A stretch of 46,464 nucleotides of DNA from NCBI GenBank assembly GCA_937891595.1, contig CALATF010000034.1, positions 1 to 46,464 on the forward strand, read 5' to 3'. A program made the position numbers and the translations under genes. Below are positions 16,507 to 25,447 of the stretch, piece by piece (within the stretch, counting starts at the first letter, position 1; every line of letters starts with the position of its first letter). The stretch comes from an uncultured Clostridia bacterium (GTDB taxonomy: Bacteria > Bacillota > Clostridia > Christensenellales > UBA1242). The notes beneath the pieces are model-generated. The model was not told the origin of the DNA, made no database searches, and saw only the letters and a list, made by a program, of their open reading frames with translations.

Positions 16507-17181
16507 TTATTCTTGTGGGGCTACATATGTTTCATGTGTTGTATTATCTGTAGTATTATCTTGTACTGTTGAAATTTCTTTTACTTTAACGTTTTCTGGA
16601 AATAAATCTTCTTGGTCCTTTAAAGATTTTAAAAGAAATACGTCGAGATTTGTTCGATACCATTCAGGAACTGGAACACTTCTGTCAGTTGCAACATTTA
16701 TGTCAAAAGCAACTTCTCCCATGTCTTTAATATCCATTTCTCCACATTCATCATATCCGTTGCAATATGTTATCCCATGTATAAAAGGAGTGATGTGAAA
16801 ATTACACATTGCTTCAGCATCATCTTCAATCATTAAAGAAGAATTATCTTTAAAAGCTATATTTAAAAAAGCAAGGCTTTCTTTTTTATCTAATTGGTCA
16901 AAGTTAATGTTTACAGATTTAACTTGATTTAAATTTATACAATAACTTAAGTAGTTAGTTGTTGGTGTACTTGTTTCATATGAAATAGAATGTGCAAGAC
17001 TTCCGGGTCCGTTATCATAAAGATGAAATTTTTTACCACAAAAAGTTTTCGAAGTCCCGTCATTTTTTACAACTTTGGTTGCATAAACTAATCCTTTAGA
17101 GTAGCCTTTTGTAACGTCTTCGAAATAATTTATTGTGTCCATATCAAATTTTTTACCATTAAAACTTAGAATATTATCCAT
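16507..17181 (-). CDS. Orphan protein of unknown function
   Basis: I do not recognise this protein. 224 residues, soluble, with several Cys (FCGKKF, YCNGYDECGEMD) and a polar C-terminal tail rich in Thr, Asn and Asp. A longer in-frame reading to 17244 is unlikely because a promoter (17216-17244) overlaps it. The ATG at 17181 has AAAGGA seven bases upstream and begins MDNILSFNGKKFD. It is a single gene flanked by terminators. It could be a secondary-metabolism or stress protein, but nothing in the sequence decides. Confidence 0.72.
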   Translation of the reverse strand: MDNILSFNGKKFDMDTINYFEDVTKGYSKGLVYATKVVKNDGTSKTFCGKKFHLYDNGPGSLAHSISYETSTPTTNYLSYCINLNQVKSVNINFDQLDKKESLAFLNIAFKDNSSLMIEDDAEAMCNFHITPFIHGITYCNGYDECGEMDIKDMGEVAFDINVATDRSVPVPEWYRTNLDVFLLKSLKDQEDLFPENVKVKEISTVQDNTTDNTTHETYVAPQE

Positions 17182-17215
17182 AACATTTTCCTTTAAGTAT
17201 TTGTATTGTGCATTC

Positions 17216-17244
17216 ATTCTATCATGAAACTTGTTAAAAAGCAA
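17216..17244 (-). promoter_or_regulatory. Extended -10 promoter of the orphan gene
   Basis: TTGCTT (17244-17239), 17 bases, then TGA directly before TAGAAT (17221-17216) on the minus strand. It places the transcript start downstream of the first possible ATG. The gap 17245-17389 shows nothing else I can support. Confidence 0.6.
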
Positions 17245-17389
17245 TGATTCAGTATTTTTTTATATATTTTAAACAAAAAAATAGGGATATAGGCATGATG
17301 TTACAGAATAAACAAAATTTATATAATGGAATAAAGTGTTTGCTATTTTTTTATTAAACAAAATTAATGATTAGGATTTTATGTAAAAT

Positions 17390-17434
17390 AAAAGCAATCT
17401 TTGTTCAAAAAAATAAAGAACAAGATTGCTTTTT
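17390..17434 (-). terminator. Terminator of the rubrerythrin gene
   Basis: A long imperfect stem (AAAGCAATCTTTGTTC with GAACAAGATTGCTTT, one bulge) just past the stop, with a T run on the minus strand. Confidence 0.8.
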
Positions 17435-17436
17435 AA

Positions 17437-18033
17437 CTATTTATTAGAGTTATTTAAAAAGTTAAGGTCTACATGGTCTTTTGTTTTTTCACAAAGAGGA
17501 CAAGTTTCAAAAGCTTGCTTTGCTGTGTGAGTGTGCCCACATAGACCGCATTTCCATTCAATATCTACACCACTTTTGTATAAACACTTATCTTTTAATT
17601 TGTTATAAAGTTCGTCTAAAAGCATAAAGTGGTCATTTTCTACAAGAGCAACTAGCTTGAACTTTTCAGCAATATCTTTAAAACCCTCGTCTTCAGCAAT
17701 TTTTGAAAATGTTGGATAAATGCTTGTGTTTTCAGATTTTTCGTTGTTTGAAGCACTTTTAATTAACTCTAATAATTCTCCGTCTTCAAAAGGATAACCT
17801 GCTTTAATTTCTATGTTTTTTTGAGGCTGAGATGAATGTTTTGCAATTAAATCCCAAAATATTTTAGCATGAGCCATTTCATTTTTTGCTAAATATTTAA
17901 AAAGCATTTGTATATTTTTTTTGTCTGCTTGCATTGCTTTTTGTGCAATAAATTGATACCTTGCACCCCCTTGGCATTCGCCAGCAAAGGCTCTGGCGAG
18001 ATTTGTTTTTGTTTGCGATTCTTCAAAATTCAT
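17437..18033 (-). CDS. rbr: Rubrerythrin
   Basis: Non-haem diiron peroxidase of anaerobes that reduces H2O2 in the cytoplasm. 198 residues. The four-helix ferritin-like domain carries the iron ligands Glu19, Glu52, His55, Glu98, Glu101, Glu132 and His135. The C-terminal rubredoxin-like domain has two CxxC pairs (Cys162/165 and Cys178/181). AAGGAG precedes the ATG. It is a single gene. Its presence points to an anaerobe exposed to occasional oxygen. I could not find a clean PerR box or promoter in the region upstream. Confidence 0.95.
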   Translation of the reverse strand: MNFEESQTKTNLARAFAGECQGGARYQFIAQKAMQADKKNIQMLFKYLAKNEMAHAKIFWDLIAKHSSQPQKNIEIKAGYPFEDGELLELIKSASNNEKSENTSIYPTFSKIAEDEGFKDIAEKFKLVALVENDHFMLLDELYNKLKDKCLYKSGVDIEWKCGLCGHTHTAKQAFETCPLCEKTKDHVDLNFLNNSNK

Positions 18034-18165
18034 TATTTTTATATTCTCCTTTTAATTTACAAAAAAATGTTTGACATCCTTATGGTTTTTTATACTTTGT
18101 AAAATAAAAAAAGTTTTAGATAAAAAGTTTTTGTTGGTTTAAGTTAATCAGAATTGTTAAAAAAG

Positions 18166-18195
18166 TTGATTTATACAATAACTTTATTGTACAAT
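18166..18195 (+). promoter_or_regulatory. Promoter with perfect 18-bp palindrome
   Basis: TTGATT (18166-18171), an 18-base spacer and TACAAT (18190-18195). The spacer and -10 overlap the perfect palindrome TACAATAACTTTATTGTA (18174-18191), a strong operator candidate. No regulator gene is adjacent. Confidence 0.6.
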
Positions 18196-18217
18196 TTTTT
18201 ATACAAAGGAGAAATTT

Positions 18218-18727
18218 ATGAGTATAGGTAATTTTATTGGTGGGATTGAAGGCGCTAAGCTTGTTAGCGGAAAGATAAAGCCTAATTTTTCTAAAGGCGC
18301 AGTTTTGGGTATTTTTATAATGTTTATAGCATTTTTTGCATCAATAGGTATGTTTGTAGGGGGACTAGTGGTTTTGAATTTAGATTATCTGATAGGTGGC
18401 GCTTGTGGCTTTTTGGGTTTTGGATATTTGTTATTAATAAGTCCTTATACTCAATCTTCTAAAAATTATTATATTGAGTTTAAATCAGAAAATTCAATTG
18501 AAGGTTTTAAATTATTCTATAAAGGCAAAGAAGTTGCCATAAGTTATAAAGTAGATAGTCAAGGCAAAATTGCTTATTCAAACGATAAAAATAAAAAAAG
18601 TTGTTTTTCTTACGCAGATGGCTCTAAGATGTGCAGTTTAACAAAGTATAAAATAATTAATTATTTTACAAAATGGTTGTGGAATAACGAATTAATGTCG
18701 TCAGAAATAACATCAACTTTTGAATAG
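18218..18727 (+). CDS. Small membrane protein of unknown function
   Basis: 169 residues. Two hydrophobic segments at about residues 28-52 and 56-75 form a hairpin, with a cytosolic or surface C-terminal domain of about 90 residues that I cannot assign. The first 27 residues are Gly/Lys-rich. AAAGGAG lies at the usual distance from the ATG. It is a single gene between its own promoter and terminator, and its promoter palindrome suggests that it is regulated. Confidence 0.75.
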   Translation: MSIGNFIGGIEGAKLVSGKIKPNFSKGAVLGIFIMFIAFFASIGMFVGGLVVLNLDYLIGGACGFLGFGYLLLISPYTQSSKNYYIEFKSENSIEGFKLFYKGKEVAISYKVDSQGKIAYSNDKNKKSCFSYADGSKMCSLTKYKIINYFTKWLWNNELMSSEITSTFE

Positions 18728-18736
18728 AAACAACAG

Positions 18737-18770
18737 AAACTACCAGTTAATAATTGGTAGTTTGTTTTTT
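18737..18770 (+). terminator. Terminator
   Basis: Stem AAACTACCA/TGGTAGTTT (18737-18745 with 18755-18763), followed by a T run. Confidence 0.85.
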
Positions 18771-18849
18771 TAACTTATAACAATTTATTTATTTTATAAC
18801 TTATTATAAAATGTAAACAATTAGAAAAAAATAATATTGTCTTTTTTGT

Positions 18850-18878
18850 TTGCTATTTAATGCAAATTTAACTAAAAT
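18850..18878 (+). promoter_or_regulatory. Sigma-A promoter of the CYTH-like gene
   Basis: TTGCTA (18850-18855), 17-base spacer, TAAAAT (18873-18878). It overlaps the first in-frame ATG at 18850 and so supports the later start at 18901. Confidence 0.6.
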
Positions 18879-18900
18879 AAAATTTAAGGATGTTATATAT

Positions 18901-19677
18901 ATGTTGAATATTTTTAAACAAGAAAGAAGATATGAGGTTTTTGATGAAAAAACCTTTTCACATTTTTTAAAGATTGTTAAAACAATGACTACTTATACTC
19001 TTGATGAACCGGTTCGCAAAAAAGTGGTTGATTATTATTACGATAATGATAAAAAACTTCTTGAAGAAAACGAGCTTCTTTTAAGACGTAGAGTAAGTGG
19101 TAAAAAAGCTGAACTTAAAATTAAAAGAAGATATTTTAACCCACAATATTTTTATTCAGATAATCTTCGTAGCCATGAAAGGGAAAAAGAAATAGGGTCA
19201 AAAGAACCACTTTCAAAACACTTTTTCTTCTTAAACAATGCACTAAATTCCATGTTTTCAAACACATTAAAATTTGACCCAGATAAGTTGTTTGAACAAA
19301 CGAAAGTTACTTTGATTATTTCTTCATCTCAAGAAGTTCGAAAACTTTTTGGTTATGGCGGTTTAAAAATTGAAATTAAACACGAAAAGTTAAAGATAAA
19401 TAACAAAAATACTAATCGTAAAGCATATACTGAAATTATCCAGCTTAAACTTTTATCACCTGACGATACTCTTCCTTTATTTGAAGATTTTATTACAAGA
19501 ATAGAAAAACATTGTAAAGAAATTTTCTATACAAAAGATAGCAAGCATGAGATTGCAGTTAAAAATACAAGACCTTTACCTTCAAAAGAAGAACGTAAAA
19601 AGTTAAAAGAAGAAGCTTTAAGGCGTAAAGCACTTGAAGATGCAGGCGAGGGGCTTAATATAGATAAAAAAGAATAA
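18901..19677 (+). CDS. CYTH/VTC-like triphosphate tunnel protein
   Basis: 258 residues from the ATG at 18901, which has AAGGA ten bases upstream; an earlier in-frame ATG lies in the promoter. The N-terminal ERRYEVF, then VVDYYYDNDKKLLEENELLLRRRV and AELKIKRRY, followed later by KIEIKHEKL, give the alternating charged beta-strand pattern of CYTH/VTC triphosphate-tunnel enzymes. These act on triphosphate groups or polyphosphate with divalent metal. The canonical ExExK is altered to ERRYEV, so activity is uncertain. The C terminus is a charged helix. The nucleoside hydrolase gene follows after 12 bases. Confidence 0.6.
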   Translation: MLNIFKQERRYEVFDEKTFSHFLKIVKTMTTYTLDEPVRKKVVDYYYDNDKKLLEENELLLRRRVSGKKAELKIKRRYFNPQYFYSDNLRSHEREKEIGSKEPLSKHFFFLNNALNSMFSNTLKFDPDKLFEQTKVTLIISSSQEVRKLFGYGGLKIEIKHEKLKINNKNTNRKAYTEIIQLKLLSPDDTLPLFEDFITRIEKHCKEIFYTKDSKHEIAVKNTRPLPSKEERKKLKEEALRRKALEDAGEGLNIDKKE

Positions 19678-19689
19678 AAGGGCAAAAAA

Positions 19690-20613
19690 ATGAAAGATTA
19701 TTATGTTATTATAGATTGCGACCCAGGAATAGATGACGCTATGGCAATTATGAATGCTGTAAATAGTGAAAATATTGAAGTTAAGCTTATTTCAACTGTT
19801 TCTGGCAATTTAACTATTGAAGAAACAGTTAAAAATGCTTTAAAGGTAACTGAATTTCTTAATATTGATATTCCTGTTGCAGAAGGTGCAAGAGCTCCTA
19901 TTAAACGTCAAAGTGTTTATGCAACTATGGCTCAAGGTACAAAAGGAATGGGAGGCTATACTTTTAACAAAGTAAAAAAGAAACCTTTTGTTTTAAAAAG
20001 CCCAGACGCTATTCACTATTTCTTAAGCGAAAACCCAGCTAAAAATACTACACTACTTTGCATGGGACCTATGACAAATATTGCTAATTTATTAAAAAAA
20101 TACCCAGATGCAAAAGACATGATTTCTCGTATTGTTTTTATGGGTGGTAGTAAAGACGAAAACGGTTCTACTGAACCTTATCGTGAATTTAACGTAGCTT
20201 ATGACCCAGAAGCAATGCAAATTGTTTTTGATTCACATATTCCTCTTGTTATGGTCCCTATGGAACTTGGTCATATTGCTTATTTTACACCAGAAGAACA
20301 AGGTAAAATAAAAAGAGCAAATGCTGTTGGTGAAATTTATTATAAAATGTTTACTAAATATAAAGATTTCCATGTAGGCGAACTTGGAGCTGCAGTTCAT
20401 GATAGCTGTTGTGCTTTATATTTATCTAACCCAGAAATTTTTAAAACAGAAGAAGCTTATATTAAGGTAGATTATCATACCCAAAAAGGCAAAGAGTATG
20501 GGTTTATAAATTGTAAATTTAATTCAAAAAGAGCAAATGCAACTGTTTGTGTTGATGTTGATGTTGAAAAACTTAAAAAGATTATTTATGGTAACTTGTT
20601 CAACTATAATTAA
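19690..20613 (+). CDS. Inosine/uridine-preferring nucleoside hydrolase family protein
   Basis: Hydrolyses N-ribosidic bonds of nucleosides, releasing base and ribose. 307 residues. The hallmark DCDPGIDDAMAI at residues 9-20 supplies the Ca2+-binding aspartates. LLCMGPMTNIANLL and IVFMGGSKDENG are the next conserved blocks. HDSCCALYL near the C terminus provides the last metal-binding Asp. AAGGG serves as ribosome site. It is cotranscribed with the CYTH-like gene. Together with deoD it suggests nucleoside salvage capacity; substrate preference is not readable. Confidence 0.92.
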   Translation: MKDYYVIIDCDPGIDDAMAIMNAVNSENIEVKLISTVSGNLTIEETVKNALKVTEFLNIDIPVAEGARAPIKRQSVYATMAQGTKGMGGYTFNKVKKKPFVLKSPDAIHYFLSENPAKNTTLLCMGPMTNIANLLKKYPDAKDMISRIVFMGGSKDENGSTEPYREFNVAYDPEAMQIVFDSHIPLVMVPMELGHIAYFTPEEQGKIKRANAVGEIYYKMFTKYKDFHVGELGAAVHDSCCALYLSNPEIFKTEEAYIKVDYHTQKGKEYGFINCKFNSKRANATVCVDVDVEKLKKIIYGNLFNYN

Positions 20614-20625
20614 TTAAAAAAATTA

Positions 20626-20662
20626 AAAAGATTAGCGAAATATGTTAGCTAATCTTTTTTTT
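20626..20662 (+). terminator. Terminator after the nucleoside hydrolase
   Basis: Stem including GATTAGC/GCTAATC (20626-20636 with 20648-20658) and a run of eight T. Confidence 0.85.
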
Positions 20663-20704
20663 GTGGGGGTTTTGCACAAAGGAAATTTTTTATTTTTGTT
20701 TTAC

Positions 20705-20733
20705 TTGAAAATACTAATAATTTATTGTAATAT
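20705..20733 (+). promoter_or_regulatory. Probable promoter of the lipoprotein-dnaB-alaS operon
   Basis: TTGAAA (20705-20710), 17 bases, TAATAT (20728-20733). The leader to the GTG start is about 85 bases; I see no riboswitch or T-box in it. Confidence 0.4.
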
Positions 20734-20822
20734 ATACTTATTATTACTAAACTTGGTAATTGTGTGTTTAATTTGAATAGGTTAAGCAATATTTTTAGCA
20801 TAAAAAAGGAGAAAATGTTTTA

Positions 20823-21818
20823 GTGAAATTTAAAAAAATTGTACTTAGTATTCTTTTGTTTTTTATGTGTGTTACCATGTTTGGTTGTGCTGATGTTAAC
20901 TTAAGTACTAGAATAACTGCAGATGGTATTATTGAAACAAAGTTAAATATTAAAATAGAAAACACGGGTGATGAAAACGATCATGCAGTTTTTAATATAA
21001 TAACAGATTATTTTAAGCAACTTGAAAACCAGTATATAATAAGTTTAGTTGAAAAATATGAAAAAGTTTATGAGGAAGAACTTAAAGTTTATAAAGACAC
21101 ACAATCAAAATTTAATTACATTTATCAAAAGGAAATTGATAAATTTTTAATTAGTAAAGGAGAAAGTATTTTTGATGAATGTGTGCCTGACTACAAAAAT
21201 AAAACATTAACTATTTCTAAACAATTTGGCTCTATTTACGCTTACCTTATGTATTTTTATCCAGATGCTTTTGATTACGATGAAAAGAACAATCAAGTTG
21301 TAATAAGCAATAGTTATAAATCTATGATAGATGTTCCTATGGGGGGCGAATTTGAAAAAGAAGAAAGCCTTTTTATAACCAAATATGTTCAATCTTGCAA
21401 ACCTTTTTACTATAACGGGCAAGAGCCAAGATTTTTTGAAAGCACAACCACAGGAATAACAGAGGGAGATTCTTTGGTAGAACTTTTAGAAGATAGAACA
21501 GGTTTAACGCGTGATCAAGTTAAATTAATGTTTGATTTTTCTACCCCTTATAAAAGAATTCACTCAGATGGTTCGGTTTCTATTACCAACAAAGGGTACA
21601 CCCACTCTTGGCAACTAAATAATTTAGGTGATAAAATTACTATTTGGAGAACATACGCTAATTATATTCCGTGGTATATTGTTGCCGGGGCTTTAGGAAT
21701 TTTAATTTTTGTGGTTGGTGCAATTATAATAGTTATTATTAACAAACATAAAAAAAGACAAGGTTTAAAAGCTTTAAACAAAATAAATATATTTATGAAC
21801 GATAATGAAAAAAAATAA
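20823..21818 (+). CDS. Lipoprotein with C-terminal membrane anchor, function unknown
   Basis: 331 residues from a GTG. The N-terminal signal ends in a lipobox-like TMFGC (Cys about residue 23), followed by a roughly 250-residue extracytoplasmic domain that begins ADVNLSTRITADG, and a C-terminal membrane helix WYIVAGALGILIFVVGAIII with a basic tail. Such double anchoring and the DxDG-like start resemble LppM/DUF3153-type proteins, which I offer only as a possibility. AAAGGAG lies 11 bases before the GTG. Between them is a minimal ATG-TTT-TAG reading whose stop overlaps the GTG. It heads an operon with the two-TM protein and dnaB. Confidence 0.72.
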   Translation: MKFKKIVLSILLFFMCVTMFGCADVNLSTRITADGIIETKLNIKIENTGDENDHAVFNIITDYFKQLENQYIISLVEKYEKVYEEELKVYKDTQSKFNYIYQKEIDKFLISKGESIFDECVPDYKNKTLTISKQFGSIYAYLMYFYPDAFDYDEKNNQVVISNSYKSMIDVPMGGEFEKEESLFITKYVQSCKPFYYNGQEPRFFESTTTGITEGDSLVELLEDRTGLTRDQVKLMFDFSTPYKRIHSDGSVSITNKGYTHSWQLNNLGDKITIWRTYANYIPWYIVAGALGILIFVVGAIIIVIINKHKKRQGLKALNKINIFMNDNEKK

Positions 21819-21831
21819 AAGGGTTAAATAA

Positions 21832-22131
21832 ATGTCTAAAAAAAATAAGATAGACCAAGCAAACGAAGAAATGTTTAGTATAAAAAATTTTTTTGTAAAG
21901 TATGCAAAAAGATATGGGATTGTATTATTAATTTCTGTACCTATTATTTTGGTTTTTAATTATATAATGTCAAAAAATGTTCCGGGATATACCGGCACAG
22001 TAGCATTCTTTGTAAGCTTTGCTATGTTACTTACCGCCTGTTTTATAGGCCTTATATATTTTACAAAGAAAGATGATAAAGAAAAATTAACTACTACTAA
22101 AGAAAAGGAAAGAGACCCTTTTGCAGATTAA
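21832..22131 (+). CDS. Two-helix membrane protein, function unknown
   Basis: 99 residues. A charged N terminus is followed by hydrophobic helices at about residues 31-48 and 57-79 and a Lys/Glu-rich tail ending RDPFAD. I do not recognise a family. It starts 13 bases after the lipoprotein stop and is 43 bases ahead of dnaB, so it is an operon member. AAGGG is the likely ribosome site. Confidence 0.7.
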   Translation: MSKKNKIDQANEEMFSIKNFFVKYAKRYGIVLLISVPIILVFNYIMSKNVPGYTGTVAFFVSFAMLLTACFIGLIYFTKKDDKEKLTTTKEKERDPFAD

Positions 22132-22174
22132 TTTTTGTTTAAAAAAGTAACAAACAAATAAAAGGAAATTACAA

Positions 22175-23614
22175 ATGGAAAAAAGAAAACTAGCTAGAAC
22201 AATACCTCATAATATTGAAGCAGAACAATCAGTACTTGGTTGTAATTTAATTGATGATAATGTTGTTTTGCAAATTATGAATATGTTAAAAGTTGAAGAC
22301 TTTTATACAGAAGCTCACAAAACAATATTTGAGGCAATGAAAGAAATTTATAATGCCAACAAGCCTATTGATTATGTTACGCTAACTGATGAATTAGATA
22401 AAAAAGGTGTATTAGAAAGTGTTGGTGGTATTGATTATATAACCACCCTTACAAACATTGTTCCTAGTGCGGCAAACTATAAACACTATGCCGATATTGT
22501 TAAAAGGGATTCTGTTTTAAGAAAACTTATTCGTTCTAGCCAAGAAATTATCGATAAAGCCTATAATAACGAAGATGATAATATTTTAAGTTTTGCTGAA
22601 AAATCTATTTTTGACATTTCTCAAGAAGAAGATTTTTCTAACCTTGTTGCTATAGGGGATACTTTAGGTGATGTATTAAAGAAATTTGAAGATATTGATA
22701 AAAATGGTGGCAAAACAAGAGGTATCCCTACTGGTTTTACAGAACTTGATAAAGTTACAAATGGATTACAACGTAGCGATTTAATTTTATTAGCTGCTCG
22801 TCCTAGTGTTGGTAAAACAAGTTTTGCTATGAATGTTGTAAATAATGCAGCTCTTTTGGGTAAGTGCAAGTGTGCAGTGTTTTCACTTGAAATGCCTAAA
22901 GAACAAATTACACAACGTACACTTTGCAGTGTTAGTGGTGTAAGTATGGAAAAAGCTTTAAGTGGTAAACTTTCTCCAAGCGACTGGAAAGCTTTGTGGG
23001 AAGGAAACAAAAAACTTGGTGAAGCAAAAATATTTATTGATGACTCTTCAATGAACACACCAGTAGACGTTTTAAGTAAATGTAGGAGATTAAAAAGAGA
23101 ACAAGGTGGCTTAGACCTTATTATGATAGACTACCTACAACTTATGAGTGGTTCAGGTAGAAGTAGGGAAAACCGTCAACAAGAAATAAGTGAAATGACA
23201 AGAAATTTAAAGATTGCTGCCCGTGAATTACAAGTTCCTATTATTCTTCTTTCACAGCTTTCTCGTGATATTGAAAAACGTGAAGGGCACAGACCTGTTC
23301 TTAGCGACTTGCGTGAAAGTGGTGCTATTGAACAAGACGCAGATATTGTTATGTTTATTCATAATCCAGATAGATATGGCGATATTGAAAACGAAGACGG
23401 TCCAAATATTATTGAACTTATTGTGGCAAAACATCGTAACGGTCAACTTGCTAACATTAAACTTAAATGGATTCCAGAAATTACTACTTTTGTTGATGTT
23501 GGCTCAAGTAGCGATAAAAAAAGCCTAGAAGAAATGGCTCCACCTCCACCACCTCCACCAGAATTTAGCGGAGATATTACTATGGTGGAAACAAATGACG
23601 ACATAGAATTTTAA
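22175..23614 (+). CDS. dnaB: Replicative DNA helicase
   Basis: Hexameric helicase that unwinds DNA at the replication fork. 479 residues. The N-terminal domain starts PHNIEAEQSVLGCNL. The linker and RecA-like C domain have Walker A ARPSVGKTS, Walker B LIMIDYLQLM and the LSQLSRDIE and LRESGAIEQDAD blocks. The C terminus is unusual: a run of seven Pro after MA, then an acidic tail. AAGGAA precedes the ATG. alaS follows 25 bases after its stop. Its loader candidates lie 19 kb away at 42539-44948. Confidence 0.97.
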   Translation: MEKRKLARTIPHNIEAEQSVLGCNLIDDNVVLQIMNMLKVEDFYTEAHKTIFEAMKEIYNANKPIDYVTLTDELDKKGVLESVGGIDYITTLTNIVPSAANYKHYADIVKRDSVLRKLIRSSQEIIDKAYNNEDDNILSFAEKSIFDISQEEDFSNLVAIGDTLGDVLKKFEDIDKNGGKTRGIPTGFTELDKVTNGLQRSDLILLAARPSVGKTSFAMNVVNNAALLGKCKCAVFSLEMPKEQITQRTLCSVSGVSMEKALSGKLSPSDWKALWEGNKKLGEAKIFIDDSSMNTPVDVLSKCRRLKREQGGLDLIMIDYLQLMSGSGRSRENRQQEISEMTRNLKIAARELQVPIILLSQLSRDIEKREGHRPVLSDLRESGAIEQDADIVMFIHNPDRYGDIENEDGPNIIELIVAKHRNGQLANIKLKWIPEITTFVDVGSSSDKKSLEEMAPPPPPPPEFSGDITMVETNDDIEF

Positions 23615-23639
23615 AATAACTTAGGAGAATGTTTTAATT

Positions 23640-25430
23640 ATGAAAAAGCTTACAGCAAAAGAACTTAAAGAAATGTGGATAAATTTTTATTTAGAAAAGC
23701 AACATGCTTTAATACCATCCGCTTCTTTAGTGCCAGAAAATGACCCATCTGTTTTATTTACCACAGCAGGAATGCATCCGCTTGTTCCTTATTTATTAGG
23801 CGAAAAACACCCATGTGGCAAAAGGCTTGTAAATATACAAAAATGCATAAGAACAGGCGATATTGATGAAGTTGGCGATGACTTTCACTGCACTTTTTTT
23901 GAAATGCTTGGCAACTGGAGTTTAGGAGATTACTTTAAAAAAGAAAAAATTGCATGGAGTTATGAATTTTTAACAAGTCCTAAATATCTTAATATACCAA
24001 AAAAAGATTTAGCAGTTACAGTTTTTGCTGGCGATGAAACAGCTCCAAGAGATATGGAAAGTTTTAATGCTTGGAGAAATTGTGGGGTTGATGAAGATAA
24101 AATTTTCTTTTTGTCTAAAGAACACAACTGGTGGATTTTAGCTAGCGGAGTTGGACCATGTGGCCCAGACAGTGAAATGTTTATTGATACGGGTAAACCT
24201 AAATGTTGTGAAACATGTAGCCCGGCATGTAGTTGTGGTAAATATGTTGAAGTTGGTAATGATGTCTTTATGGAATATGTAATTACTACTAAAGATGGCC
24301 CTATTCAACAAAACCCACAAAAGAATGTAGACACGGGTTTTGGTTTTGAAAGATTACTTTGCATTTCAAATGGTTTAGAAAGTGTTTACGACACCGAACT
24401 ATTTGTACCAGTTATTAAAAAGATTGAAGAATTAAGTGGAATGAGCTATTTGCAAGACGAACAAACAAAAAGAAACATGCGTGTTATTGCAGACCACATG
24501 CGCGCTTCAACATTTATTATTTGTGACGGCATTACTCCACTTAATGTTGGGCAAGGCTATGTTTTAAGAAGATTGCTTAGACGTGCTATTAATTGTGCTA
24601 GCCGTTTAGGGGTTGAGGGAGATAAGTTATCACAACTTGTTCCTGAAATTGTTAATATTTATAAAGAATATTATCCAGAGCTTGCTGAAAAACAAAATTT
24701 TATTATTGAAACAATTATCCAAGAAAGCAAAAAGTTTAGTGCTACATTAGCTCAAGGCTTAAAAGAATTTGAAAAAGTTGCGATGTATGCAAGAGAAGGT
24801 AAACTTAGCGGCAAAACTGCTTTTAGATTATATGATACATTTGGTTTTCCTTTTGAACTTACAAAAGAGCTTGCAAATGAGAAAGGGTTAACAGTAGACG
24901 AAAACGAATATAACGAAGCTTTTAAAATTCACCAAGAAAAATCTAAAGCAAATAATGATAAAGTTTTTAAGGGTGGTTTGGCAGATACAGGGGAGCAAAC
25001 AACAAAACTTCATACTGCTGTTCATATTTTGCAAGCTGGTCTTAGAAAATTAATTAGCCCAGATATTTATCAAAAGGGTAGTAATATAACTTCTGAAAGA
25101 TTAAGATTTGACTTTAATTGTGACCACAAACTAACAGATGATGAAAAACAAAAACTTGAAGATTTTGTAAACGATGTTATTAAAAAAGATATTCCTGTTG
25201 TTTGTGAAGAACTAACATTAGAAGAAGCAAAAAGCCAAGGCGCTTTAGGAGTATTTGAACATAAATACGGTGACAAAGTAAAAGTATATTCAATAGAAGG
25301 TGTTAGCAAAGAAATTTGTGGCGGACCACATGCAAAAAGCACAGGAGAACTTAAAAAGTTTAAAATATTAAAAGAAGAGTCTAGTAGCGCTGGTGTTAGA
25401 AGAATAAAAGCAACTATTATAAATGATTAA
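23640..25430 (+). CDS. alaS: Alanyl-tRNA synthetase, reduced form
   Basis: Charges tRNA-Ala. 596 residues against about 870 in most bacteria. The class II catalytic core is complete (FTTAGMHPLVPY, FFEMLGNWSLGDYF, DTGFGFER), with a Cys-rich insertion at 189-199 as in several other bacteria. The tRNA-recognition helices follow, then the editing core with zinc ligands His458, His462, Cys560 and His564 (HTAVH, CGGPH). Missing are the roughly 100-residue beta-barrel normally between TAFRLYDTFGFP and HTAVH, and the whole C-Ala domain after GVRRI. It ends in a normal stop with no frameshift visible, so it looks like a natural short form. AGGAG precedes the ATG. Confidence 0.93.
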   Translation: MKKLTAKELKEMWINFYLEKQHALIPSASLVPENDPSVLFTTAGMHPLVPYLLGEKHPCGKRLVNIQKCIRTGDIDEVGDDFHCTFFEMLGNWSLGDYFKKEKIAWSYEFLTSPKYLNIPKKDLAVTVFAGDETAPRDMESFNAWRNCGVDEDKIFFLSKEHNWWILASGVGPCGPDSEMFIDTGKPKCCETCSPACSCGKYVEVGNDVFMEYVITTKDGPIQQNPQKNVDTGFGFERLLCISNGLESVYDTELFVPVIKKIEELSGMSYLQDEQTKRNMRVIADHMRASTFIICDGITPLNVGQGYVLRRLLRRAINCASRLGVEGDKLSQLVPEIVNIYKEYYPELAEKQNFIIETIIQESKKFSATLAQGLKEFEKVAMYAREGKLSGKTAFRLYDTFGFPFELTKELANEKGLTVDENEYNEAFKIHQEKSKANNDKVFKGGLADTGEQTTKLHTAVHILQAGLRKLISPDIYQKGSNITSERLRFDFNCDHKLTDDEKQKLEDFVNDVIKKDIPVVCEELTLEEAKSQGALGVFEHKYGDKVKVYSIEGVSKEICGGPHAKSTGELKKFKILKEESSSAGVRRIKATIIND

Positions 25431-25447
25431 TTTCAAAGGAGTTAGTA

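Noticed and set aside
17297..17359. 20-codon frame beginning MMLQNKQNLY in the gap before rubrerythrin
   Set aside because: Very short, poor ribosome site, no context.
20806..20823. Minimal ATG-TTT-TAG reading overlapping the GTG of the lipoprotein gene
   Set aside because: The ATG is only a few bases from the ribosome site, so it is a poor start; likely coincidence, mentioned in the gene entry.
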